Made by a program: the position numbers and the translations under genes. Positions 9,350 through 17,464 of a DNA stretch of 64,000 nucleotides are shown piece by piece. The notes under the pieces were generated by a model. It was not told where the DNA came from. It saw only the letters and a program-made list of their open reading frames with translations, and did not search any database. The number at the start of each line of letters is the position of its first letter. The first letter of the stretch is position 1. The stretch comes from Microcaldota archaeon (GTDB taxonomy: Archaea; Micrarchaeota; Micrarchaeia; Anstonellales; JAHKLY01): NCBI GenBank assembly GCA_020854825.1, contig JAHKLY010000002.1:95487-159486 (forward strand), written 5' to 3'.

Positions 9350-9473
9350 GACCGCGACCGGGAATTGAACCCGGGCCAAAGGATGACTGCAAGCTTCGTT
9401 TAATCAGTTTTTGATCAAACTTTTTCTAAAAGTTTGCCACAGTCCCGTATGCTACCTCTACACCATCGCGGTC
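9350..9473 (-). tRNA. tRNA-His (GUG) with a 52-nt canonical intron
   Basis: On the minus strand a cloverleaf folds with an 8-bp acceptor, GACCGCGA/UCGCGGUC. The extra pair is the G-1:C73 typical of tRNA-His. The D-stem is GUGU/GCAU, the anticodon loop CUGUGGA (anticodon GUG) and the T-arm CCGGG-UUCAAUU-CCCGG. Exon 1 is 9473-9437, the intron 9436-9385 and exon 2 9384-9350. The bulge-helix-bulge is clear: CUGU (32-35) pairs with GCAG at the intron end, flanked by 3-nt bulges GGC and UCA, placing splicing at 37/38. The intron also contains a 9-bp hairpin. The last anticodon-stem pair (27:43) is a C-U mismatch. CCA is not encoded. Confidence 0.93.
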
Positions 9474-9491
9474 ATTTTAATGACAGCGAGA

Positions 9492-9576
9492 ATTAGCAAA
9501 CAGCTAATGCATCGCGGTCAAGCGAAGCGCGAACGCAGTAATTGGCAACAAGCCAATGCGATCGCGGTCAAGCGAG
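9492..9576 (+). repeat. two-copy hairpin plus ATCGCGGTCAAGCGA repeat beside tRNA-His
   Basis: Two similar units lie in the 5' flank of the tRNA. Unit 1: ATTAGC-AAACA-GCTAAT (9492-9508) then ATCGCGGTCAAGCGA (9511-9525). Unit 2: ATTGGC-AACAA-GCCAAT (9541-9557) then ATCGCGGTCAAGCGA (9561-9575). The stems differ by a paired change (A-T to G-C). The word ATCGCGGTCA also equals the first bases of the tRNA gene (9465-9474 on the plus strand), so there are three copies at 46 and 50 bp spacing. The block is far more GC-rich than its surroundings. Confidence 0.6.
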
Positions 9577-9643
9577 ATATGATTGTGATAATTTTAACTA
9601 TTTGGTTAAAAAATATAAAAAAAGTTAAGGAATTAATCCTTTA

Positions 9644-10171
9644 TTAATGTTTGTAAGCAATTGCTAATGCTCCTAAAACACTTGTAATTATTATTGTTGA
9701 TAACCCACATCCTTTTCCATTCTCATTATCAATTGCATTTACAGGAGAATATTTATAGTAGGTGTCTAAATTTTTATTAGAATTGTCTATTTCTTGATTG
9801 ATTTGTGTAGAAGTACTTTTTGTTTCCTCTTTAGGTGTTTCTTCTTTTTTAGGTTCTATTTGTTTATTTTCTTCTGGTTCTTCTGCTGGTTTTGTTGCTT
9901 TAATTTCTTTACAAATTCCATCTTCATTTTTTGAAGTATCTATTGTATATCCAGAAGGACATTCACATTTTACTGCATGATGTACCCAAGTTCCGGAACT
10001 ACATCTCATTCCCATTAATGAAGGATCTTTTGCATAATCAGCACAATTTCCTGTCCAATATTTATATCCGCTGTCTTCTCCTTCACAACATAAATCTCCT
10101 TTACATTCTGCAGCATAAGAAAGAGAAATAAATATTCCACATATTAATAAAATTCCTAATAATTTATTCAT
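9644..10171 (-). CDS. secreted Cys-rich protein with C-terminal membrane anchor
   Basis: A 175-residue surface protein. It has a signal peptide (about 1-20, LLGILLICGIFISLSYA, then AECKG) and a compact Cys-rich domain (about 21-90) with CCEG, CSSGTW and CECPSGY motifs that look disulfide-bonded. A Pro/Glu/Lys/Thr-rich linker (about 90-135) and a terminal membrane helix (about 155-172) follow. Topology is N-terminus out, anchored at the C-terminus. The AAGGTG before the ATG supports the start. Function unknown. Confidence 0.8.
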   Translation of the reverse strand: MNKLLGILLICGIFISLSYAAECKGDLCCEGEDSGYKYWTGNCADYAKDPSLMGMRCSSGTWVHHAVKCECPSGYTIDTSKNEDGICKEIKATKPAEEPEENKQIEPKKEETPKEETKSTSTQINQEIDNSNKNLDTYYKYSPVNAIDNENGKGCGLSTIIITSVLGALAIAYKH

Positions 10172-10283
10172 ATTTTTTCACCTTGGTTGATTTGGTCGTA
10201 TTTAATTTAATAAGATAACATATTTATTTCTTTTGTTTTTTAGAAGAAGGATTAATACAGTGATTTTTAGAAAAGTGGGAGAG

Positions 10284-10879
10284 TTAAATTTTAATTCCAA
10301 GTTTTTCTAATTCTTCAATAAATTGGTTATTATTTTTAAAATTTATTACCTGAAATCCCATTTTTAATGGTGTTTCAAGATGTTCGGTTCTATCATCTAT
10401 AAAAATACAGTCTTCTGTAGTTAAATTTAATTTTTTAATTGCTAAATCAAATATTTCTTTTTGTGGTTTTATAAAACCAACATCACAAGATAAAACTGCA
10501 AAATCAAAATGTGAAAAAATATCCCTTTCTTTATTAATCTCAAAGTGTAATTTGGGTAAGTTTGAAATTATCCCAATTTTATAATCATATTTCAATTTAT
10601 CTACTAATTCCAATAATTCATAATTTATTGGCATTACTTGGAGATATGCTTCTTTCCATTTTTCAATTACATTTATATCTAAATTAAATTTTGTTTTAAT
10701 TGTTTTTCCAAACTCATTAATTGTTATTTTCCCAGTTAACATATCTTTATTATATTCTTTTTCAATTCAATTAACGAGTTAAAATCTAGTTTCATGTTTT
10801 CAGAAAATCTTTTATATACTGCTTCAACTTTATTTATAAGAATAGCTCCTCCCAAATCAAAAATAATTGCTTTTATCAT
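10284..10879 (-). pseudogene. HAD-family hydrolase disrupted by a -1 frameshift
   Basis: Translation from ATG 10879 gives MIKAIIFDLGGAILIN, the motif I of a HAD hydrolase, and runs to a TAA soon after an A5 tract. The rest of the protein continues in another frame from ATG 10742: IGIISN (motif II), GFIKPQ (motif III Lys) and CIFIDDR (motif IV). Adding one A to the A tract (plus-strand T5 at 10758-10762) restores a continuous reading frame through ELKKEYNKDMLTG. The intact protein would be about 198 residues, normal for this family and similar to the gene at 40788. Either a true mutation or a homopolymer sequencing error. Confidence 0.8.
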
Positions 10880-10912
10880 ACTAATATTGGATGTATTATT
10901 TTTATAAATGTT

Positions 10913-12955
10913 TTATTTTTTGGTGGTTTTCTTTTTTGTTGTTTTTTTATATTTTCCCCAATCTTTTTTAGTTTCACAATTAACATCTAAACACATTTCA
11001 AATGGTTTTTTACCTTTTCTAATAACTCTTATAATTGGAGTATTACATTTTTCACAAATTTTATCTGTTGATTCTATCAATGAATTTGCAGGTAATGGGT
11101 AACTTGTGTTGCATTTTGGATAGTTTTTACATCCAGTAAATTGTTTTCCAGGTATTTTTGATTTAATTACAATTAATTCTTCTCCACAGTTAGGGCATTT
11201 GCCAATTACATTTTGACTAGTTGTTTTAAATTTTTCAGAAAGAAGTTTACCTATTATATCTTCCTTTTCTTTAAATTTATCTAATATTGTTGTAAGTGTT
11301 TGTTTTCCTTCTTCTATAAGGAGATATTCCGCTAATTTTCCTTCTTGTATTTTTTCCATTTCTTTTTCAAAGTATTCTGTCAGTTTTTCATCTAGTATCT
11401 CATTACAATTTTTACTTAATACTTCATAAACAACTAATCCAAAGGGAGTTACTTCGATACTTTTGCCATCTACATATCCTCTTTTATAAAGAGTTTCAAT
11501 AATTGTTGATCTTGTGGCTTTTGTTCCTAAATTATGTTTTTCTAAAGTTGAAATTATAGATGCAGGAGTATATCTATTTGGAGGATTTGTCATTTTTTTA
11601 TCTTTACCAAATTTCGCTTCAAATTCATCACCCACTTTTAATTCGGGTAAGGTTACTTCTTGTAATTTAAGATAAGGTTCATAAATTTCAAACCATCCTT
11701 TGTCCATTGTTCTTCTTCCCTTTATTGAATATTCTTCAGAATTTGTTTTAATGATTATTTCTTGATCTTCTCTTTTTGCTTCTTCACCAAAGCAGGATAA
11801 ATACCTTTTAACAATTAAATCATAAAGTTTCATTTCATTTATTCTTAGTTTTCCCATATTTCCTAAGGGATGAATAGCAGGATGTGCTGGATCCTCCTTT
11901 GTTCCTTCAAATGGTTTAAATGTTTTTACATATTTTTTTATTAAATCAGAATATAGCGGGAACTTACTTAATTTGTCGATTATTTCTTTATGTCCTAATG
12001 ATTCGGGAAGTTTTTGAGAGGAGGTCCTAGGATATGAAATCATTGAAGCCTCGTATAATGTTTGAGCCATCTCAAGAACTTGTGAAGGTTGAAATTTAAA
12101 TATTTTATATGCTTCAGTTTGTAAAGATGTTAAATCAAATGGAGGATATGGTTTTTGTTTAAGTGCAGTCCTCTTCATTTTAGAGACTTTAACTGGACTT
12201 TTTGAATTTTCAAAAGAGTTTTTCATTTCATCTTCTTTTTCGAATTTATTTTTAATGTGCATAAAAGTTAAATTCTTTGTCTGTGCCCATAAATCCCAAT
12301 AAGGAGTTGGTTTGAAATTTTTAATTTTTAATTCCCTTCTTGCTAAAATTGCTAATGCAGGTCCTTGAACTCTACCAATACTCATGACTTTATATACGCC
12401 ATACTTTCTTATTGCTTGCATTAAGGCTCTTGATAAATTTATACCATAATACCAATCCAAAATGTGTCTTGATTCTCCAGCATATGCATTCATATGATCT
12501 AATTCTTCCATTTTTTCAAATGAGTTGATGAGATCTTTTTTTGTTAAAGCAGAGAACTTCATCCTTTTTCCCTTTTCAGAATTACATGCATATCTAATAA
12601 CATTATATGCAATTAAAGATCCTTCTAAATCATAATCGCATGCACTAATAAATTCATCTGCTTGTTTCGCAAGTTCTTCTATTGTTAGTATATATGCTTT
12701 GGTGTATGCAGCTTCTTTACTTACTTTGTATGAAGGAATCCATTTTATATTAAATACGGGATATCCGCGAGTAGGATGTTCCTGTTGTAAGGTATATACA
12801 TGACCTACTGCAGAAACAATTATTATGTCTTCTCCATTTTTTTCTATTTCATAGTAATTAATGCCATTAATTCTTTTTTCTTTAACTTTTCCTTCTGCAA
12901 GTGCTGAAGCCATAGTTTTAGCTACTTTTGGCTTTTCACAAATAATCATTTTCAT
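10913..12955 (-). CDS. topA: DNA topoisomerase I, type IA
   Basis: Relaxes negatively supercoiled DNA through a 5'-phosphotyrosine link. The 680-residue protein starts with the Toprim domain (MIICEKPKVAKTMASALA). The catalytic Tyr is in MISYPRTSSQ (about 308), the type IA fold runs to about 590, and two C-terminal zinc modules follow (CPNCGEE...CKNYPKC and CEKCNTP...CLDVNCE) before a Lys-rich tail. ATG 12955 is chosen because the in-frame extension upstream is hydrophobic, not seen in the family, and overlaps a TATA-like TTTATAAAGG. The gene is divergent from 13065. Confidence 0.96.
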   Translation of the reverse strand: MKMIICEKPKVAKTMASALAEGKVKEKRINGINYYEIEKNGEDIIIVSAVGHVYTLQQEHPTRGYPVFNIKWIPSYKVSKEAAYTKAYILTIEELAKQADEFISACDYDLEGSLIAYNVIRYACNSEKGKRMKFSALTKKDLINSFEKMEELDHMNAYAGESRHILDWYYGINLSRALMQAIRKYGVYKVMSIGRVQGPALAILARRELKIKNFKPTPYWDLWAQTKNLTFMHIKNKFEKEDEMKNSFENSKSPVKVSKMKRTALKQKPYPPFDLTSLQTEAYKIFKFQPSQVLEMAQTLYEASMISYPRTSSQKLPESLGHKEIIDKLSKFPLYSDLIKKYVKTFKPFEGTKEDPAHPAIHPLGNMGKLRINEMKLYDLIVKRYLSCFGEEAKREDQEIIIKTNSEEYSIKGRRTMDKGWFEIYEPYLKLQEVTLPELKVGDEFEAKFGKDKKMTNPPNRYTPASIISTLEKHNLGTKATRSTIIETLYKRGYVDGKSIEVTPFGLVVYEVLSKNCNEILDEKLTEYFEKEMEKIQEGKLAEYLLIEEGKQTLTTILDKFKEKEDIIGKLLSEKFKTTSQNVIGKCPNCGEELIVIKSKIPGKQFTGCKNYPKCNTSYPLPANSLIESTDKICEKCNTPIIRVIRKGKKPFEMCLDVNCETKKDWGKYKKTTKKKTTKK

Positions 12956-13064
12956 TAGTGACTTTTTATATGGTAAACAATAAAAACCTTTATAAAGAGA
13001 GGGAAGTATATAAAATATTACATAAATTACCAGTTTAGCCAATATTAAATTAAAGGTGAAAATT

Positions 13065-13775
13065 ATGGAAAGATTAAAATACCAACATTATGAAGATTTT
13101 CAAAGAATAGTTGAAGAGGAATTAAAGGAAATAAAAACATTAACAGATTACAATTCTTGGATTAAAAAAATTATAGATAATTTAAATGATACATATAATC
13201 CAAATGATTTAATGAAATTATTTGTTTTAGCAACAGATACTACTCTTGATGTTACTAAAAAATATAATTCACAAAAAAAAGCATTAAATTTATTGAGAGA
13301 TTGGGTAGTTCAACATCCCATTAGAGATAGAGCATTTACAAAAATATGTATGGAATATTTAGTAAAAACAAAAAACATAACTGGAGATACAGTTTTTAAT
13401 ATTTTAGATATATTAGACATAATGGGTGTAGATCTTAGGGGAGAACATAAAGACGATGAAGATTGGTTAAGAATGATTATTTTTAGATTTGAAAATTTAA
13501 AAAACCAAAAAGGAGAGAGCGTTAAATTAATAGTTGAAAGAATTATTTTAGAAGCAAAAGAAATTAATACCATTGAATTAATAAGTACACTTCGTGAAAT
13601 TGTTAATAAAGCAGAATTAGAAATAGGATTAAAAAAAGATTTAACAGTTAAATCTCTTATTGAATTAACTTCGGATAACTCAGATAAAGAAGAATTATTA
13701 AAATTAATGAGAGCGTTTCCTATTAATCTGCCTAAAACACCAATACTTCCAAAAAGAAGGAGAATAGGTGATTAA
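13065..13775 (+). CDS. helical protein of unknown function
   Basis: A 236-residue, almost entirely alpha-helical soluble protein rich in Lys, Glu and Leu. I do not recognise a family; short helical pairs suggest a HEAT/ARM-like solenoid. The start is ATG 13065, with GGTG at 13055-13058 as ribosome site, rather than the GTG inside that site. The C-terminus is a basic Pro-containing tail (KTPILPKRRRIGD). Two bases separate it from the next gene, so the pair is probably co-translated. Divergent from topA. Confidence 0.7.
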   Translation: MERLKYQHYEDFQRIVEEELKEIKTLTDYNSWIKKIIDNLNDTYNPNDLMKLFVLATDTTLDVTKKYNSQKKALNLLRDWVVQHPIRDRAFTKICMEYLVKTKNITGDTVFNILDILDIMGVDLRGEHKDDEDWLRMIIFRFENLKNQKGESVKLIVERIILEAKEINTIELISTLREIVNKAELEIGLKKDLTVKSLIELTSDNSDKEELLKLMRAFPINLPKTPILPKRRRIGD

Positions 13776-13777
13776 GT

Positions 13778-14956
13778 ATGGTAGAAAGAGAATTAATATA
13801 TAAACCACTATATGCTGGATCATTTGTTCCAAAAATAGAAGATATTACTAAATTAATAACCCTATTTGGAAGGGAATTCTGCAAAGAAGAAGCAGAAATT
13901 GATCGTTTAGAAGTAAAAGAACTATTTTTAATTAATGAATCAATAGTTAAAATTAATAGGTTAAAAGAGTTTTTAAATATAAAACCTACTGATATTTTAA
14001 AATTTGAAATATTTTTAGATGAGTTTTTTGAAAAATTAAAAACTAAAGATTCTGAGTTTATTGAAGAGGGGATATATACATTAAATGAAACCGAAGAAAT
14101 AGTGGAATTGAATATTAATTTAGTATTAATAAAGTTTTTAGAAAATTCAAATAAGGAAGATTTTTTAGAAAGAAAAGCTGAAGTTTTATATTTGATAGAG
14201 CCATTGCAAAAACAGGGAATAGAATTATTTTCTAAATTTCTAAATGATTTTAATACTGAATTATCATTTACTGCAAATAATATTTTTAAGACAAAAATAC
14301 AAGAAAATGAAAAAGAGATTATGATTAAGATATACTCTTATTTAAACAATAATACTTTGCCAGATGACGCACATATTTTTTATAAATTTATAAGGGAAGA
14401 CCCAAAAATATATAGACATTTACATATAGACAAACCAGCAGGGTTGAGGATATTATTAGATTTAATCTCTGATAGAAATGAAGAAATATCTAAAAAAGCA
14501 AAAGACGAATTAGAAAAAGTTATGTATATCCCACATTTTAAACTCACTATTGCTGAATATATCAATGAATATGCAAGACCAAATGATATTGATGTGTTAT
14601 ATTTAAAGTTCATAGATCATGAAAATGCATTATTAAATATATCCACAGAATCTTTTAGGGGATTGAAAGTATTATTAACTGCATTTTTAGATTCTAGAAA
14701 AGAAGTTAGGGACACATCAAAAAAAGTATTAGACAAATACATGCTGTCAAAAATGAATAGGGAAATATTGATTGATTATTTAAACTCTGATTATGTATGT
14801 GAAGCAGATATATATTCAGTAATACACCTGTTTAATCAAAACAAAGTTATATTGAATAGGCGTACACTTTCAAAAATGTCATCTGTTCCATTACGATTTC
14901 CAAGTACTAACATAGCAATTAAATCATTTATAGAATGTTATTATGATGAGATATAA
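13778..14956 (+). CDS. helical-repeat protein of unknown function
   Basis: A 392-residue soluble all-helical protein following the 13065 gene with a 2-bp gap. Repeating units of about 40 residues can be seen by eye, for example ISKKAKDELEKVM and VRDTSKKVLDKYM, each followed by a short loop, consistent with HEAT-like repeats. No catalytic motif is visible. A scaffold role alongside its partner is an inference from organisation only. Confidence 0.7.
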   Translation: MVERELIYKPLYAGSFVPKIEDITKLITLFGREFCKEEAEIDRLEVKELFLINESIVKINRLKEFLNIKPTDILKFEIFLDEFFEKLKTKDSEFIEEGIYTLNETEEIVELNINLVLIKFLENSNKEDFLERKAEVLYLIEPLQKQGIELFSKFLNDFNTELSFTANNIFKTKIQENEKEIMIKIYSYLNNNTLPDDAHIFYKFIREDPKIYRHLHIDKPAGLRILLDLISDRNEEISKKAKDELEKVMYIPHFKLTIAEYINEYARPNDIDVLYLKFIDHENALLNISTESFRGLKVLLTAFLDSRKEVRDTSKKVLDKYMLSKMNREILIDYLNSDYVCEADIYSVIHLFNQNKVILNRRTLSKMSSVPLRFPSTNIAIKSFIECYYDEI

Positions 14957-14985
14957 TTTATTAATGTTAGTTGTTAATTATATAT

Positions 14986-16206
14986 ATGGAATTTAAATCA
15001 GAACACAATTTATCTAAAGCCAAAGGTTCGATTAAAAACGAACCTGAAGATTTTATAGTTGAAGAGATAATGACAGATGGAACTACTTTAGAAATTGACA
15101 AGATTATCCAAATAGAAGATAAACCAGGTAAATTTTTATATTTTGTTTTACAAAAAAAACAATGGTCAACAGAAGGTGCTATTTTTAGAATATCTAATGG
15201 ATTACATGCTAAAACAAAAAGATTTAATTGGGCAGGAACAAAAGATAAACAGGCAGTTACAACTCAATTAGTTTCTGGATTTGCAATAAATAAAAAAGCA
15301 TTACAGAATTTAAAATTAAAAGATATACATATAAATGGTATGTGGACAGAGAATAAAAAAGTTAATCTTGGAGATTTGTTAGGAAATAAATTTAAAATAA
15401 AAATTTCTGATTTGGAAGAAAAAGCAGAAGAAAAAATTCAAAAAATTCATGAAAAATTAAATGGAAAATTTGTTAATTATTTTGGAGAACAACGTTTTGG
15501 AACAATACGGCAAAATACTCATATAATTGGACAGCATATTATATCTGAAGAGTATAATGAAGCAATTATGGAATTTTTAACAAATGAAGAAGGAGAACAC
15601 AATGAAGATGCAAGACAAGCTAGAATTAATTTAAAAGAATCTTTAAATTATTCAAAAGCATTAGAAGAATTTCCAAGATATTTAAGATTAGAAAGAACAA
15701 TGATTGAATGGTTAAGTAAATATCCTAATGATTATGTTGGTGCATTAAGAAAAATACCACGGGGAATTTCATTATTGTTTGTTCACGCCTTCCAATCATA
15801 TCTATTTAATTTAGAATTAAATGAACGAGTAAAAAATAAAGATTTTGAAGCAAAAGAAGATGAATACTATTGCAGGTTAAATTCATATGGTTTTCCAGAT
15901 ATTGATAAAAATATAAATGCAAATAATAAAAGTATAAAAGTAACAGATAAGATTTTATGTACAAATATTATTGGATATGAGTCAGAAACAAATGAAATTG
16001 AAGATGAGTTATTAGCACGATTCAACATAACAAAAGAGAATTTTAAATTAAAACAATTTCAAGAATTAAGTTCGAAAGGTACTTTCAGACCTTTTTTTAG
16101 TACATATAAGGATTTTGAATTTAACAAAAACACAAACCAATTTAGTTTTTCTCTTTCTTCTGGAAGTTATGCAACTATTCTATTGTCGGAATTTTTATTA
16201 ATCTAG
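14986..16206 (+). CDS. truD: tRNA pseudouridine(13) synthase TruD
   Basis: Makes pseudouridine at position 13 of tRNA (and related sites in archaeal tRNA). The 406-residue protein has the N-terminal KGSIKNEPEDFIVEEI strand set, the catalytic block FNWAGTKDKQAVTTQ with its Asp (about 80), NYFGEQRFG (about 160), and FVHAFQSYLFN (about 265). The start ATG 14986 gives the usual family N-terminus; the longer TTG frame adds only promoter-like residues. The 3' end overlaps the convergent gene by 32 bp. Confidence 0.95.
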   Translation: MEFKSEHNLSKAKGSIKNEPEDFIVEEIMTDGTTLEIDKIIQIEDKPGKFLYFVLQKKQWSTEGAIFRISNGLHAKTKRFNWAGTKDKQAVTTQLVSGFAINKKALQNLKLKDIHINGMWTENKKVNLGDLLGNKFKIKISDLEEKAEEKIQKIHEKLNGKFVNYFGEQRFGTIRQNTHIIGQHIISEEYNEAIMEFLTNEEGEHNEDARQARINLKESLNYSKALEEFPRYLRLERTMIEWLSKYPNDYVGALRKIPRGISLLFVHAFQSYLFNLELNERVKNKDFEAKEDEYYCRLNSYGFPDIDKNINANNKSIKVTDKILCTNIIGYESETNEIEDELLARFNITKENFKLKQFQELSSKGTFRPFFSTYKDFEFNKNTNQFSFSLSSGSYATILLSEFLLI

Positions 16207-16846
16207 TTGACTTGTTTCCCCAAAAAATATTTTCTAATGAAGTTATTAAATTAACCAATACTCGTCTATAAGTACTTTCAATAAATTCTTGAAATATCAG
16301 TGGAGAAAATACTGCATCTTCGTGTGTTAAACTTCTTGGATCATCATATTTTGCTGCATATTCAAAATTGAATATTATATTTACTTTTTCCTGATCTTTT
16401 AATGCCACTTCAGAAAACAGTTCTGGATCTAACCAATCATCTCTACTAATTATCGGATATTTTTCTATTGCCCAAACAAAACGCAAAACAGATATAAAAT
16501 CTATTGCTTGTCTAAATTCTGGATTTATCTGTATTTCTATTATCCCATCTTCTAATTTTGCAATAATATTTCCATCTTCTCTTTTATTAATAATTGTTAT
16601 TTTAGGTGCTTCAAAGAATCCAGTTTCTACTCCTTCTAATGCATTTAGAGATAAAAGCAGGTCTTTAAACAAACCTTCTTGTCCACTTTTTAAAAATAGT
16701 TCTGGAATCGGAATTTGAAAAATAGGTTTTTGTGGGGTGGTTAAAAAAGCAATTAAAGGCAAGGTATGAATTTCTCGTTCAAAAATATAATTTCCTTTCC
16801 CATCTCTTAAAGGTAAATGTATTCTGTTTAGTTTTATTTTTTCCAT
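16175..16846 (-). CDS. conserved-looking protein of unknown function
   Basis: A 223-residue soluble protein, mixed alpha/beta by appearance, that I do not recognise. The first half is beta-rich (IHLPLRDGKGNYIFEREIH). The middle has two short strands around IINKREDGNIIAKLEDGIIEIQI, and the C-terminal half is helical. No signal or membrane segment. It is convergent with truD and overlaps it by 32 bp, which is unusual in this window but not decisive against either gene. Confidence 0.65.
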   Translation of the reverse strand: MEKIKLNRIHLPLRDGKGNYIFEREIHTLPLIAFLTTPQKPIFQIPIPELFLKSGQEGLFKDLLLSLNALEGVETGFFEAPKITIINKREDGNIIAKLEDGIIEIQINPEFRQAIDFISVLRFVWAIEKYPIISRDDWLDPELFSEVALKDQEKVNIIFNFEYAAKYDDPRSLTHEDAVFSPLIFQEFIESTYRRVLVNLITSLENIFWGNKSTRLIKIPTIE

Positions 16847-16930
16847 AAGTTTTATGTGTTTTTTTATCTTTATAAATGTTTCTATTATCTTTCAAGAATA
16901 TCAATTTTCGGATTTTTTAATTATAAAAAC

Positions 16931-16940
16931 ATTTAAAAGG
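16931..16940 (+). promoter_or_regulatory. TATA-like box of the SRP RNA
   Basis: ATTTAAAAGG lies about 24 bp before the predicted 5' end of the SRP RNA, the normal archaeal box A distance. A purine-rich stretch (GGGAAAC) follows. Confidence 0.5.
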
Positions 16941-16958
16941 GAAACAACCATAAGATTA

Positions 16959-17224
16959 ATGGGAGATAGGTTGGGGGCTAGGGGTCCCTGTCCGCAAATC
17001 CCCTTAGGCGGAACCGAAATCCGGTTGCGTTGAATAAAGTTTGTTTAGGCCTAAACTGAAAGCGTTGAAGGTCTGCCTTGATGGATGGTATGACTTATGA
17101 AATTGGTCAGGCCGGAAGGAGCAGCCATAAATATTTCATTCCATGCTATTAAGTCTCCAGGCTGGAGCCCAGGTTTGGGGCACCTAGCAGGCTTTATCTC
17201 AGCAATTCCGGGCTTCTCCCATCC
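16959..17224 (+). ncRNA. signal recognition particle (7S) RNA
   Basis: About 265 nt, much more GC-rich than its flanks. The ends pair (ATGGGAGA at 16959-16966 with TCTCCCAT at 17215-17222), closing the archaeal helix 1/5. The highly conserved helix 8 with its GGAG-type tetraloop and internal loop is at 17105-17126 (GGTCAGGCCGGAAGGAGC, then AGCC), the SRP54-binding site. It scaffolds SRP19 and SRP54 for targeting of membrane and secreted proteins. It is followed by a T-containing stretch and then tRNA-Ser. Confidence 0.96.
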
Positions 17225-17272
17225 TTTTAAATAAGTTATTGTAGCTAAAACTTAGACTAGGTATAATTTATT

Positions 17273-17417
17273 GTCGAGGTCGCCTAGCCTGGTAGGGCGC
17301 TAGCCTGCTAAGCTAGTGTGCTACGCACACGTGGGTTCAAACCTTTTCTCTTTTAAAAAAGAGAAAAACGTTTACGAAAAAGAGAAAACTGGTTGCCTAA
17401 AAATCCCACCCTCGACG
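17273..17417 (+). tRNA. tRNA-Ser (GCU) with a 62-nt T-loop intron
   Basis: Acceptor GTCGAGG/CCTCGAC, D-stem GCCT/GGGC, anticodon arm CTAGC-CTGCTAA-GCTAG (anticodon GCU) and a long variable arm (GTGC-TAC-GCAC) mark a class II tRNA-Ser with G73. The T-stem GTGGG/CCCAC is interrupted inside the loop by an intron at 17339-17400. A bulge-helix-bulge fits exactly: GGGU pairs with GCCU (17395-17398), 3-nt bulges UCA and AAA flank it, and AACC pairs with GGUU inside. Cutting after the second bulge base on each side rejoins UUC and AAAU into a normal 7-nt T-loop. The intron also carries an 11-bp hairpin. Confidence 0.93.
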
Positions 17418-17464
17418 TTTTTTTTAAACAAAAGATTTTTATATTCTATTTAAGAGATTAATAC

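Noticed and set aside
9411-9647. An open reading frame of 78 codons on the plus strand across tRNA-His and the repeats
   Set aside because: It overlaps the tRNA gene and the GC-rich hairpin repeats and its translation looks non-protein-like.
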